A stretch of 43,015 nt of DNA from positions 1 through 43,015 of the forward strand of contig JAJPJO010000312.1 of assembly GCA_021324135.1 (NCBI GenBank). The letters run 5' to 3'. Below the pieces are notes generated by a model. It worked only from the letters and a program-made list of their open reading frames with translations. It was not told the DNA's origin and did no database searches. The position numbers and the translations under genes were made by a program. This stretch comes from Pseudomonadota bacterium (GTDB lineage Bacteria > Cyanobacteriota > Vampirovibrionia > Obscuribacterales > Obscuribacteraceae). This document shows, piece after piece, positions 18,501 through 24,497 of the stretch. Within the stretch, counting starts at the first letter, position 1. Each line of letters opens with the position of its first letter.

Positions 18501-19574
18501 AGAGCGCTGGCGCTCGAGTACGCTCAAACGGCTGTCGATCGCCTCGCCCTGCCTCCGGATGAGCTGGAAAAGCGTGCCACCGAGGGTGATACCAGCGCCC
18601 AGCACGAGCTCGGCGAGCGATACTTGATCGGAAAGGGCGTCAGGCGGAATGTTCAGTCCGCGCTCAAATGGTTTCAACTGGCAGCCGGACTGGGGAACGC
18701 CAGCTCTCAGACCCGGTTGGGCTCAATGTATGAGAAGGGCGAGGCTGTGCAAAAGAATCCGGTCAAGGCGCTTTACTGGTACAAACGTGCAGCCGAGCAG
18801 GGTAACGCCATCGCACAAGCTAGGCTCGGCATAATGTATGCAAGAGGAAACGGCATTCCGACCGACTACGCCGAGGGGGCCAGATGGTGCATTAAGGCCG
18901 CGGAGTCCGGAGAAGCCGCGGCGCAATTTACACTGGGCACGCTCTATCAAGCCGGGCAGGGCGTAAAGAAGGACAACAAGGAAGCGCTCAGGTGGTACAG
19001 GCTGGCCGCCAAGCAAGGGGATGCGTCCGCGAAGCGGCAGATTGGGGACTTCTATAGATTGGGGCTGGTGGTCGGGCACGACGATAAGCAAGCTCTGAAG
19101 TGGTATCAGAATGCCGCCCTGCAAGGGGATGCAGGCGCTCAAATCAGGCTCGGCAACATGTTCCAGGAGGGACGGGGAGCAACCCGCGATGAGAGGAAAG
19201 CCGCGCAATGGTATGGCAGGGCAGCCGAGCTCGGATCCGGCGACGGGCAGGTCAATCTGGCCTGGCTCTATCTCGAGGGCAAAGGCGTTCCGAGGGATGA
19301 GAAATTGGCTCTAAAATGGTGCTTGCAATCGGCTGAGCAGGGTTGCCACCAGGGGCAGTGCACAGCCGGCTACATGTATGAGAACGGCCTTGGCACGGCT
19401 CGCTATTATCAGCGGGCCTACAGCTGGTACAAGAAAGCCGCCGATCAGGATGACGAGCAAGCAGAGCGCGCTCTGGCGCGTTTCTACCAAAACGGACTAG
19501 GCGTGCATCAGGACAAAAGAGAGTCAGCCAAATGGCTCGCCCGAGCAGAAGCAGCCAAGAAGCAAAGAGACTGA
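15516..19574 (+). CDS. Giant Ser/Thr kinase with twin cysteine modules and about 19 Sel1 repeats
   Basis: 1352 residues. The order is: two similar cysteine modules (residues 29-57 and 79-106), an acidic linker, a Hanks-type kinase domain (about 172-450), a membrane helix (about 490-512), ten Sel1-like repeats, a roughly 90-residue linker, and nine more Sel1-like repeats. Kinase residues are intact: glycine loop GRGYSG, Lys202 in VAVK, HRDLKSTN with Asp296, DFG with Asp321, GSPLYMSPDQ in place of APE. Sel1 repeats have the usual pattern LGxMYExGxGVxxDxxEAxxWYxxAA and bind proteins. The kinase should be cytoplasmic and the repeats outside the inner membrane, suggesting transmission between an envelope partner and the cytoplasm. 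The GTG at 15516 has AGGAG 11 bases upstream; ATG at 15528 or 15537 is also possible. Confidence 0.92.
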   Translation: MRLGMILMNTKARPVHKRKAQESMTSENCPVCHKKMRSGRAGSLTQWLLAGDGCVCGQPGAEASSQSAEATEAKDVQFCPTCGKLQSKARAGSLTQWIFSESRCGCSSPSPANAHTAEEEVRTAGGAIPSSSGMLFDSEDAGSGLSAQEIQRLESGAIDYHGLSSDCFPFERYRIIKEIGRGYSGIVYESWDCVLQKRVAVKTLYSDLFASEDIIRFQQEARATSKFNHPNLLSILDFSSAPNGQPYMVMEFVSGRTLKDLIDKEGPLDWAIALPLFLQVCNGVLHAHQQGVLHRDLKSTNIMVSLDHRSGRTIMTAKVIDFGIAALKQTTSTSLDTGQSTASQRKTLAGSPLYMSPDQINGLQFDERSDIYSMGCLMFEALCGRVPFLGDSALATMAQHVHEPVPAFADIDPDNRSPRALENVVRKCLEKDPGARFQSMFELASALGRLIDASGPDQSPWPENVQQPKSEAISTPAEAGLDKHSFDPGKLIALGAFIVSAVAIYFIIGQAGINISQPQSTGNEKPTTIARDPGELFNISRGTGAMDEKNFEAALEKLPSTTEEIARRATAGDVAAQLELAKRYDSGRSLKQDYKLACKWYLKAATGGNVQAQMRLATMYEMGQGTHQNYKEAMRWYRSAADKGRTDGLYHIGKLYRDGWGVRRNYAEAIKWYTKASDLGDPWAKRDLADIYLEGHGVERDTAKGLKLLEEANENGNPGGAERIGELYLYGYGGVKKNYAQAFNWFKKSGIPRDIGRMYLYGYGVRQDFNEALKYIKKAIDEKDPNGSIILGQMYEAGFGVRRDAGKAIACYRRAKDAGGTLGDVYAAALYENGNGLAKDFQQAIALFKTAAEKGDSYAATHLGMIYESGQGTDVNYAEAQRWYKKAAEAPNYDARICLGHQHEKGLGVKPDRQEALFWYAAADWGKKQDAPEFKMKGINQFYEKTMSLYRQSADSAKRTASQSEIDAAEARARKLGETFSDRDDTGKEQDGKPERALALEYAQTAVDRLALPPDELEKRATEGDTSAQHELGERYLIGKGVRRNVQSALKWFQLAAGLGNASSQTRLGSMYEKGEAVQKNPVKALYWYKRAAEQGNAIAQARLGIMYARGNGIPTDYAEGARWCIKAAESGEAAAQFTLGTLYQAGQGVKKDNKEALRWYRLAAKQGDASAKRQIGDFYRLGLVVGHDDKQALKWYQNAALQGDAGAQIRLGNMFQEGRGATRDERKAAQWYGRAAELGSGDGQVNLAWLYLEGKGVPRDEKLALKWCLQSAEQGCHQGQCTAGYMYENGLGTARYYQRAYSWYKKAADQDDEQAERALARFYQNGLGVHQDKRESAKWLARAEAAKKQRD

Positions 19575-19652
19575 TTCGCTCCATAAGCCGGCCGGCCGTT
19601 CGGTCAATTTACCGCAGTCTCGATCGGGCAAGGTCATTTGCCGGCCAGGCGG

Positions 19653-19961
19653 TCAGGTAATGCGGCCGCGCTCATCATAAATCAGCCTTTTTACCGGCCG
19701 ATCGTTCAACAAATGCTCCTCGACAATTTGCTTGACGTCTTCAGGCTGAACGTGGGCGTACCATACAGCCTCCGGGTAGACGACAATCATGGGACCGTTT
19801 CCGCATTGATCGAAGCAGCCAGCTTTGTTGATGCGTATTTCATGCTTCAGCCCGCGCTCCGAAATCTCTTTGCGCATGGCGCCCAGCACTTCTTCCGCTC
19901 CCTGCCCGGGGCATGTTTTGCCGCTGACGCAGATAAAGACGTGCTTTTTAAAAACAGTCAT
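19653..19961 (-). CDS. Small thioredoxin-like [2Fe-2S] ferredoxin
   Basis: 102 residues, thioredoxin-fold [2Fe-2S] family (like the C-terminal part of NuoE and cyanobacterial '(2Fe-2S) ferredoxin domain' proteins). Four cysteines fit the cluster: Cys11 and Cys17 in FICVSGKTCPGQG, and Cys49 and Cys53 in AGCFDQCGNGP. The segment following (MIVVYPEAVWYAHVQPEDVKQIVEEHL) is the family's usual C-terminal half. It is a one-electron carrier in the cytoplasm; the partner is unknown. The ATG has GGAG nine bases upstream. It stands alone on the minus strand between the giant kinase and the L10 leader. Confidence 0.9.
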   Translation of the reverse strand: MTVFKKHVFICVSGKTCPGQGAEEVLGAMRKEISERGLKHEIRINKAGCFDQCGNGPMIVVYPEAVWYAHVQPEDVKQIVEEHLLNDRPVKRLIYDERGRIT

Positions 19962-20079
19962 GGCTCAATTCTCCAGTCTTCGTGTTACGAAAGTTGCGAT
20001 CAATTCCCCAGATCCCTCTCCATTTCTTGACGCCGGAGCAAAAACTTGAGAGAATCCGCCCTTGCGCATCACTGCGCGC

Positions 20080-20168
20080 TGACCGCAGACAGTCAGGTAT
20101 CGCGGACGTCCCTCAGGATAAACGCGATCTAAGAATTCCAAAGGGAATTGCCGGCCGAGGTCACACAA
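20080..20168 (+). ncRNA. Ribosomal protein L10 leader
   Basis: The RNA upstream of rplJ carries the two conserved strands of the L10 leader: GACCGCAGACAGTCAGGT (20081-20098) and GCCGGCCGAGGTC (about 20149-20161). They pair around an internal loop that binds the L10-(L12)4 complex. Excess L10 bound here shuts down expression of rplJ-rplL. The assignment rests on recognition of the conserved AGAC and CCGAGG elements and on position; no covariance model was run. Confidence 0.75.
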
Positions 20169-20205
20169 TGGCAATTATATGTCCGGAGCTTTGCTCCTTG
20201 TGTGA
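20161..20205 (+). promoter_or_regulatory. Stable stem-loop between the L10 leader and the attenuator
   Basis: TCACACAA (20161-20168) pairs perfectly with TTGTGTGA (20198-20205). Inside it, GGAGC (20185-20189) pairs with GCTCC (20193-20197) over a TTT loop. The outer stem starts at the end of the L10 leader core and ends on the first base of the terminator stem, so it may link L10 binding to termination. Confidence 0.5.
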
Positions 20206-20238
20206 TCCCTGTGGAAATGCCGCTGGGATTTTTGCTTT
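20205..20238 (+). terminator. Intrinsic terminator/attenuator before rplJ
   Basis: ATCCC (20205-20209) pairs with GGGAT (20225-20229). GTGG (20211-20214) pairs with CCGC (20220-20223) after one T-T mismatch, with an AAATG loop. The stem is followed directly by TTTTGCTTTTTG. This is a good intrinsic terminator shape located 43 bases before the rplJ start codon, which fits transcription attenuation. Confidence 0.65.
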
Positions 20239-20280
20239 TTGCAAAAGTACCAGAACTTATCCCAAAGTAGGAGGCATCAC

Positions 20281-20811
20281 ATGGCCACGAAAGAACGAAA
20301 GGCGGAGATTATCTCCGAACTCGAGCAGTTCTTCAGCAATGGCAAAGTAGTGATTGTCACTGACTTGACGGGGCTAAGCGTCGCGGAATTTACTGGCTTC
20401 CGGCGCACTCTGGCAAAAGACAATGCCAAGCTTCGCGTGGCGAAAAACACGCTCGTGAAGCGGGCTATTGGTGAGTCCGAGTTCAAGCAACTGGAAACGC
20501 TAGCTAAAGGTCCCTCTGCTTTTATCGTTGGATATGACGATCCGGCTCAACCAGCCAAGACCGTCACCGACTACTTGAAGCAGATCAAAAAGGGAACCGT
20601 CCGCGGTGCTGTTTTGGAGGGTAAAGCCCTCAATGCCGACGATGTGAAAGGGCTCGCCAGCCTGCCCAGCAAAGAGCAGCTGCTGTCCTCGATCATGGGC
20701 TCTCTCGATTCTGGAGCTCAAGGTATCGCCGGTATTCTCAGTGCCGTCATCAGAGACATCGCCGTTTTGGCTGAGGAAGTTGCGAAGAAAAACGAAGGCG
20801 TCGCCAGCTGA
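20281..20811 (+). CDS. rplJ: 50S ribosomal protein L10
   Basis: L10, 176 residues from the ATG at 20281. AGGAGG lies seven bases upstream, and the in-frame start at 20239 would run through the leader. L10 anchors L7/L12 dimers to the ribosomal stalk, where translation factors bind. Family segments are present: VVIVTDLTGLSVAEFTGFRRTL, KLRVAKNTLVKRAI, GPSAFIVGYDDP and VRGAVLEGKAL, with C-terminal helices that hold L7/L12. It is followed after 56 bases by rplL. It is very likely controlled by the leader and attenuator directly upstream. Confidence 0.97.
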   Translation: MATKERKAEIISELEQFFSNGKVVIVTDLTGLSVAEFTGFRRTLAKDNAKLRVAKNTLVKRAIGESEFKQLETLAKGPSAFIVGYDDPAQPAKTVTDYLKQIKKGTVRGAVLEGKALNADDVKGLASLPSKEQLLSSIMGSLDSGAQGIAGILSAVIRDIAVLAEEVAKKNEGVAS

Positions 20812-20867
20812 AGCTGGTCTGTAAACGCCGTCTTGTAATCAGGATTGAACACTAAGGAGTAAAAATT

Positions 20868-21260
20868 ATGGCTACGAAATTGTCTACAGATGAGCTGTTG
20901 GAACAAATTGGTCAGCTCACCCTGCTCGAAGCAGCAGATCTGAAGAAGAAAATGGAAGATAAGTTTGGCGTCACCGCCGCTGCACCCATTGCTATGGGCG
21001 CATTCGTCGGTGGTCCGGCTGCCGGCGCTGCTGCTGAAGTCGAAGAGAAGACCGAATTCGACGCCATCCTCACCTCTTGCGGCGACAAGAAGATCAACGT
21101 CCTCAAGGTTGTACGCGAGCTTACCGGCCTCGGTCTCAAGGAAGCCAAAGACCTGGTCGACAATGCTCCCAAACCGGTGAAGGAAAAGATCAAGAAGGAA
21201 GAGGCTGAAGACATCAAGAAGAAGATCGAAGAAGCCGGCGGCAAGGTAGAGATCAAGTAA
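20868..21260 (+). CDS. rplL: 50S ribosomal protein L7/L12
   Basis: L7/L12, 130 residues, normal size. The N-terminal dimerisation helices ([30 protein letters not shown], seen as [13 protein letters not shown] and KKMEDKFGV) are joined by an Ala/Gly-rich hinge to the factor-binding C-terminal domain. That domain has [32 protein letters not shown] and NAPKPVKE. It recruits elongation factors to the stalk. AAGGAG lies upstream of the ATG. It follows rplJ as usual, but rpoB does not come next. Confidence 0.98.
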   Translation: MATKLSTDELLEQIGQLTLLEAADLKKKMEDKFGVTAAAPIAMGAFVGGPAAGAAAEVEEKTEFDAILTSCGDKKINVLKVVRELTGLGLKEAKDLVDNAPKPVKEKIKKEEAEDIKKKIEEAGGKVEIK

Positions 21261-21328
21261 GGTTTCTTATCTTGCGCTAACCTGGAGTTATAACGTATAA
21301 CCAAATCTGAAGCCTATCGGAGAAATCT

Positions 21329-23092
21329 ATGCGTTGCCCAGGTTGCGGTCTTTATCACCCATCTCAATACGAGGACTGTGTTTCTTGTGGGATGAGCATG
21401 AAGACCACTTCTCCATCGGATGTTGGATTTGAAGAGGCGGACATGTCCGAGCGCGGACAATCCGCCTCTTCTCGCGCCAGGGCGGCCAGCCCCAGCAAAG
21501 CGGGAGTGGCTGCCGGCGACAGGCGACGGCAGTCCGGTGAGCACATGCGCAACGGGCACGATTACATCGATGATCAAGATGATTCTCCTGCAGGCGAGAA
21601 AGTAAGCAAGGGCAAAAGGCGCTCGTCGCACCTGAAACACCAGAGCAAAGCCGGCATTCCGACATCGACCGGACTGATGACGGGTCTCGTGATACTGCTC
21701 GTCACCGCCGGCGCCACATTTTTCTTTCTGACGCGCACACCTGATGATGAGCGGGTCCTGCAAAAGGGCCGCGAAGAGCTGTCGAGAAACCAGTATGCTT
21801 TCGCGGTTGAGACGCTGGAGAGAGCTGCCAAACTTAAGCCCAAGGATCCAAGAGTTTTCTTGCTGTTGGCCAGGGCTTATGTCGGCATAAGCGATGTCGA
21901 TAAGGCCTGGCAGGCAATCAGCCATGCTCAGCAACTCGGTCAGGGTGTCGTTGCAGAGCCTGATCTGGCATCTGATCTGGCTAACTATTATATGAAGCGT
22001 CAACAATATGCCAAAGCAATTGAGCTGTTGCGCCCACTGGCGCAGCAAAACATAGGCGATAAAAAGGCGGAGCTGGCCGATCTTGATGCCGCATATGGTG
22101 ACACGCTTCTTGGCAAAGAAGATCTCGAGGGTGCTTTGAAGTGCTGGGAGGAAGTGCGCGATCTGAAGGCGGGCAGCCGCCTCGATGAAGCCGAGGCACG
22201 CCTGGCAACAATCTATGAAAAGATGGCTAACAAATTTGCCGCCGAGCATAAAGACACCGAGGCCATCGCTTATCTGAGCAAGTTGACCAGCATGGCGCAT
22301 AATCCCAAGCATTATCTGGCCATGGCTGACATCTATGAGCGCGGCGACAAGCTCGATCTGGCGATCGAGCAGCTGCGCAAGGCAAATGAATTGAGCAAGT
22401 CGGCGGAGTTGCAGAAGCGCCTGTCGACCTTATTGGCCAAGCGCGGAAAGGAGTTGCTCGACTCGGGGCAGGATGATGTGGGCTATGCCTATCTGCAACA
22501 AGCCCGATCCATGGATGCATCAAATGCGGTGCCGGATCTGGCGTTGAGAAAAATTGACGTCGGTCTCGATCCGTTTACGCACATGCCTCGCATTCAAGGG
22601 GAGGTGTGGAACCCGGGCGACACCGATGTAGGAAAGCTGTCTCTGCGCGCCGAGCTCTTCGACAACAAGACCCAACACTCGCTCTGGAGCAAGGATACGC
22701 GCGTGGTTGACGAGTTTGTCAAACCGCTTGGCGGACACGATTCTAAAGCCTTCAACTTCACGGCCAATGTTCCCTCCCGCATGGATGGAACCGTCGAGTT
22801 CCGCATGTATTTGAACAATTCATTGTATAAAGCTTATACTCTCGAAAAACGCACTAAAGGGTCCGATACCGCATCTGGTGCCAGCGACGAACCGCCCTTG
22901 GCACCTGCCATCAAACGCGCACCCGAGCCGGTCAGTGCGCCATCGGATGCCGCGACGGCGCCGCCTGTCGCGCCAGGTGTGCCCGGCAGCCGAGTCAATC
23001 CTCCGCCCGCCACCGCTGGTAGTGCACAAGGCGGCGCTCAGCCGAACACCACCTCACCAGAGGAAAAGACTCTAAAAGACCTGGACTTTTAA
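21329..23092 (+). CDS. Zinc-ribbon, membrane-anchored TPR protein with FxLYD-like domain
   Basis: 587 residues. The N-terminus is a four-cysteine ribbon (CPGC at 3-6 and CVSC at 17-20). About 90 polar residues follow, then one membrane helix (GLMTGLVILLVTAGATFFFL, about 114-133). A TPR array begins at VLQKGREELSRNQYAFAVETLERAAKLKP and runs to about residue 400. Next is a beta-sandwich-like segment (IQGEVWNPGDTDVGKLSLRAELFD in parts) resembling FxLYD domains, and a Pro/Ala tail. The ribbon should be cytoplasmic and the TPRs outside the inner membrane, an envelope scaffold layout. GGAG lies six bases before the ATG. Its stop codon overlaps that of the convergent GGDEF gene. No enzyme function is visible. 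Confidence 0.85.
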   Translation: MRCPGCGLYHPSQYEDCVSCGMSMKTTSPSDVGFEEADMSERGQSASSRARAASPSKAGVAAGDRRRQSGEHMRNGHDYIDDQDDSPAGEKVSKGKRRSSHLKHQSKAGIPTSTGLMTGLVILLVTAGATFFFLTRTPDDERVLQKGREELSRNQYAFAVETLERAAKLKPKDPRVFLLLARAYVGISDVDKAWQAISHAQQLGQGVVAEPDLASDLANYYMKRQQYAKAIELLRPLAQQNIGDKKAELADLDAAYGDTLLGKEDLEGALKCWEEVRDLKAGSRLDEAEARLATIYEKMANKFAAEHKDTEAIAYLSKLTSMAHNPKHYLAMADIYERGDKLDLAIEQLRKANELSKSAELQKRLSTLLAKRGKELLDSGQDDVGYAYLQQARSMDASNAVPDLALRKIDVGLDPFTHMPRIQGEVWNPGDTDVGKLSLRAELFDNKTQHSLWSKDTRVVDEFVKPLGGHDSKAFNFTANVPSRMDGTVEFRMYLNNSLYKAYTLEKRTKGSDTASGASDEPPLAPAIKRAPEPVSAPSDAATAPPVAPGVPGSRVNPPPATAGSAQGGAQPNTTSPEEKTLKDLDF

Positions 23093-23763
23093 CCGTTGTA
23101 GACCCGGTCGCCGCCTTCTTTCTGAGCTACCTCGAGGAACTCGAGCGCCTTGAACATCAAGTCGTTTTCGTCCCGGGCATGGGTTGGGAACGAGACAACG
23201 CCGACGCTGGCAGTAACACGCAAGTGTTTGAGCTCGTCATTGATCGGCTGCGTTTTCAAACGCTCGCGAATACGCTCGCCGACGACGACGGCCCGCGATG
23301 AATATGTCTCAGGAAAAATGATAGCCAGGCGGCTTTCCTTGCAGCGTCCGGGCACATCGACGTCCCGGATGGCTTTTTGGCAAATGTTCGTAGCGGACTT
23401 GAGCATGTCCTCGACAATCATCGAGCCGTACTGTCTTCCGTATGTTTCCAGCCCATCTATTTCCATCAACAAAAGCGACACCGGTCGCTTGTAGCGCTTG
23501 GCGCGTTTGATTTCATACTCTAATTTGCGCATGAAGGCTTTATGGTTGTAAATTCCAGTGGTTTTGTCGATCAGCGTGGCCTTTTCGTAATGAGCCAGCT
23601 TCTCCTCGCTGATGAATTGCCTGGATCTGTCGAGTGACCGCTGCTGAACCTCTTCTTTGAACTTCTGCCGATCTTCTTTGGTTTTCTTCATCAGCTGGGT
23701 AAACTTGGTCTCTCTAGCGTACGACCAACCCTCGCGTGAGTCCCTTTCGTCTTGGTCTGGCAT
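23089..23763 (-). CDS. Degenerate GGDEF-domain protein
   Basis: 224 residues: a charged, probably coiled-coil N-terminus (about 1-60), then a GGDEF fold starting at the typical DKTTGIYNHKAF (about 66-77). The fold continues through RYKRPVSLLLMEIDG, IIFPET, AVVVGERIRERL and the late VTASVGVVSFP. The active-site GGDEF is replaced by KESRL (142-146), and the substrate-binding FKxxND stretch is also lost (LETYGRQYG). Diguanylate cyclase activity is therefore not expected; a regulatory or scaffold role is possible. Its stop codon shares bases 23089-23092 with the stop of the convergent TPR gene. The ATG is preceded by AAGGGT nine bases upstream. Confidence 0.85.
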   Translation of the reverse strand: MPDQDERDSREGWSYARETKFTQLMKKTKEDRQKFKEEVQQRSLDRSRQFISEEKLAHYEKATLIDKTTGIYNHKAFMRKLEYEIKRAKRYKRPVSLLLMEIDGLETYGRQYGSMIVEDMLKSATNICQKAIRDVDVPGRCKESRLAIIFPETYSSRAVVVGERIRERLKTQPINDELKHLRVTASVGVVSFPTHARDENDLMFKALEFLEVAQKEGGDRVYNG

Positions 23764-23892
23764 TTTTCTTTACCCTTCGCCTATACAGCGTTTTAATCAC
23801 TAAACCGAAATTGTCTTGAATCTTTGCCTAAAGATACTTGGTAAACGCGCCCTTTTGCACAGGCACTATTTTATCGGGCACAAAACCCGTTT

Positions 23893-23927
23893 GGGCGGGA
23901 AGGCTCCTCTCTGGAATATACCCGCCC
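23893..23927. repeat. GC-rich inverted repeat
   Basis: GGGCGGG (23893-23899) pairs with CCCGCCC (23921-23927) across 21 bases. It lies between the Mpo1-like gene (ending at 23979 on the minus strand) and the GGDEF gene start (23763). On the minus strand it would act after the Mpo1-like gene, but only GGGTTTTG follows. On the plus strand ATTTTT follows eight bases later. Confidence 0.4.
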
Positions 23928-23978
23928 GGCTCCTATTTTTATGCATGAAATTCGAATCAATAGACTGGCCCTGCCAAG

Positions 23979-24344
23979 CTAGTCCTCGGTGGTGACCGTG
24001 TCCTTGTGATTGCGCCTTTCACGCAGCTCCTCGGCTACTGACTTTAGCGTGTCCAGCCATTCTTCCCCGACAAAAAGCAGGGCTGAAAGAGCCGTGTATG
24101 GATGGCGCTGCTCCGTCAGGAGGATTGGTTTGTTATGTTCGAAGACAAAATGACCTACGAACTGAAGGAACCAACCGGCAGTGAAGAGCCAGAATCCCTT
24201 CTTTCGGTCGATAAACAGCATCGGTATGGAAAGGGCGATGAGCGGGACGCCGAATAAATGCGTGACTTTGCAACCGAGCGTCCGGTGCTGGCTTCGGTAG
24301 TAAGCAAGATGTGCTCTAAGAGCAGGAAGATTTGTTTGATGCAT
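23979..24344 (-). CDS. Mpo1-like (DUF962) small membrane protein
   Basis: 121 residues. It matches the DUF962/Mpo1 family: AYYRSQHRTLGCKVTHLFGVPLIALS with the conserved histidines, then a hydrophobic stretch and FVGHFVFEHNKP, the family's second histidine motif. Yeast Mpo1 is an Fe(II) dioxygenase that alpha-oxidises 2-hydroxy fatty acids. Bacterial members are often only annotated DUF962, and activity is not proven. Two or three membrane helices are visible. The conserved histidines needed for iron (HR, HLxG, HFVFEHN) are kept. No strong ribosome-binding site precedes the ATG. Confidence 0.85.
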   Translation of the reverse strand: MHQTNLPALRAHLAYYRSQHRTLGCKVTHLFGVPLIALSIPMLFIDRKKGFWLFTAGWFLQFVGHFVFEHNKPILLTEQRHPYTALSALLFVGEEWLDTLKSVAEELRERRNHKDTVTTED

Positions 24345-24497
24345 TAACGATTTGCTTGCCTCTGCCTGTGGACAGGCTCAGGATGCCTGATGCCCTATCC
24401 TTACTTTACTAGTTTCTGCACATTTGTCCAATGGACTCGATTGTTTCTCACCGCATGCAAGGCAGGCGGCGGATTGAACTCCCGGGTGCAAAGAGGC

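Noticed and set aside
18102-18677. 191-residue minus-strand frame inside the Sel1 region
   Set aside because: Repeats in the sense frame produce a repeated-looking antisense frame; no independent evidence.
21314-22312. 332-residue minus-strand frame across the rplL-downstream TPR gene
   Set aside because: Antisense to a convincing TPR coding frame; its composition (many Cys, His, Arg and Leu) is that of a shadow.
24364-24390. Two small adjacent hairpins (GCCTG/CAGGC and TCAGG/CCTGA) before the Mpo1-like gene
   Set aside because: Stems of only five pairs, common by chance; no further support for a regulatory role.
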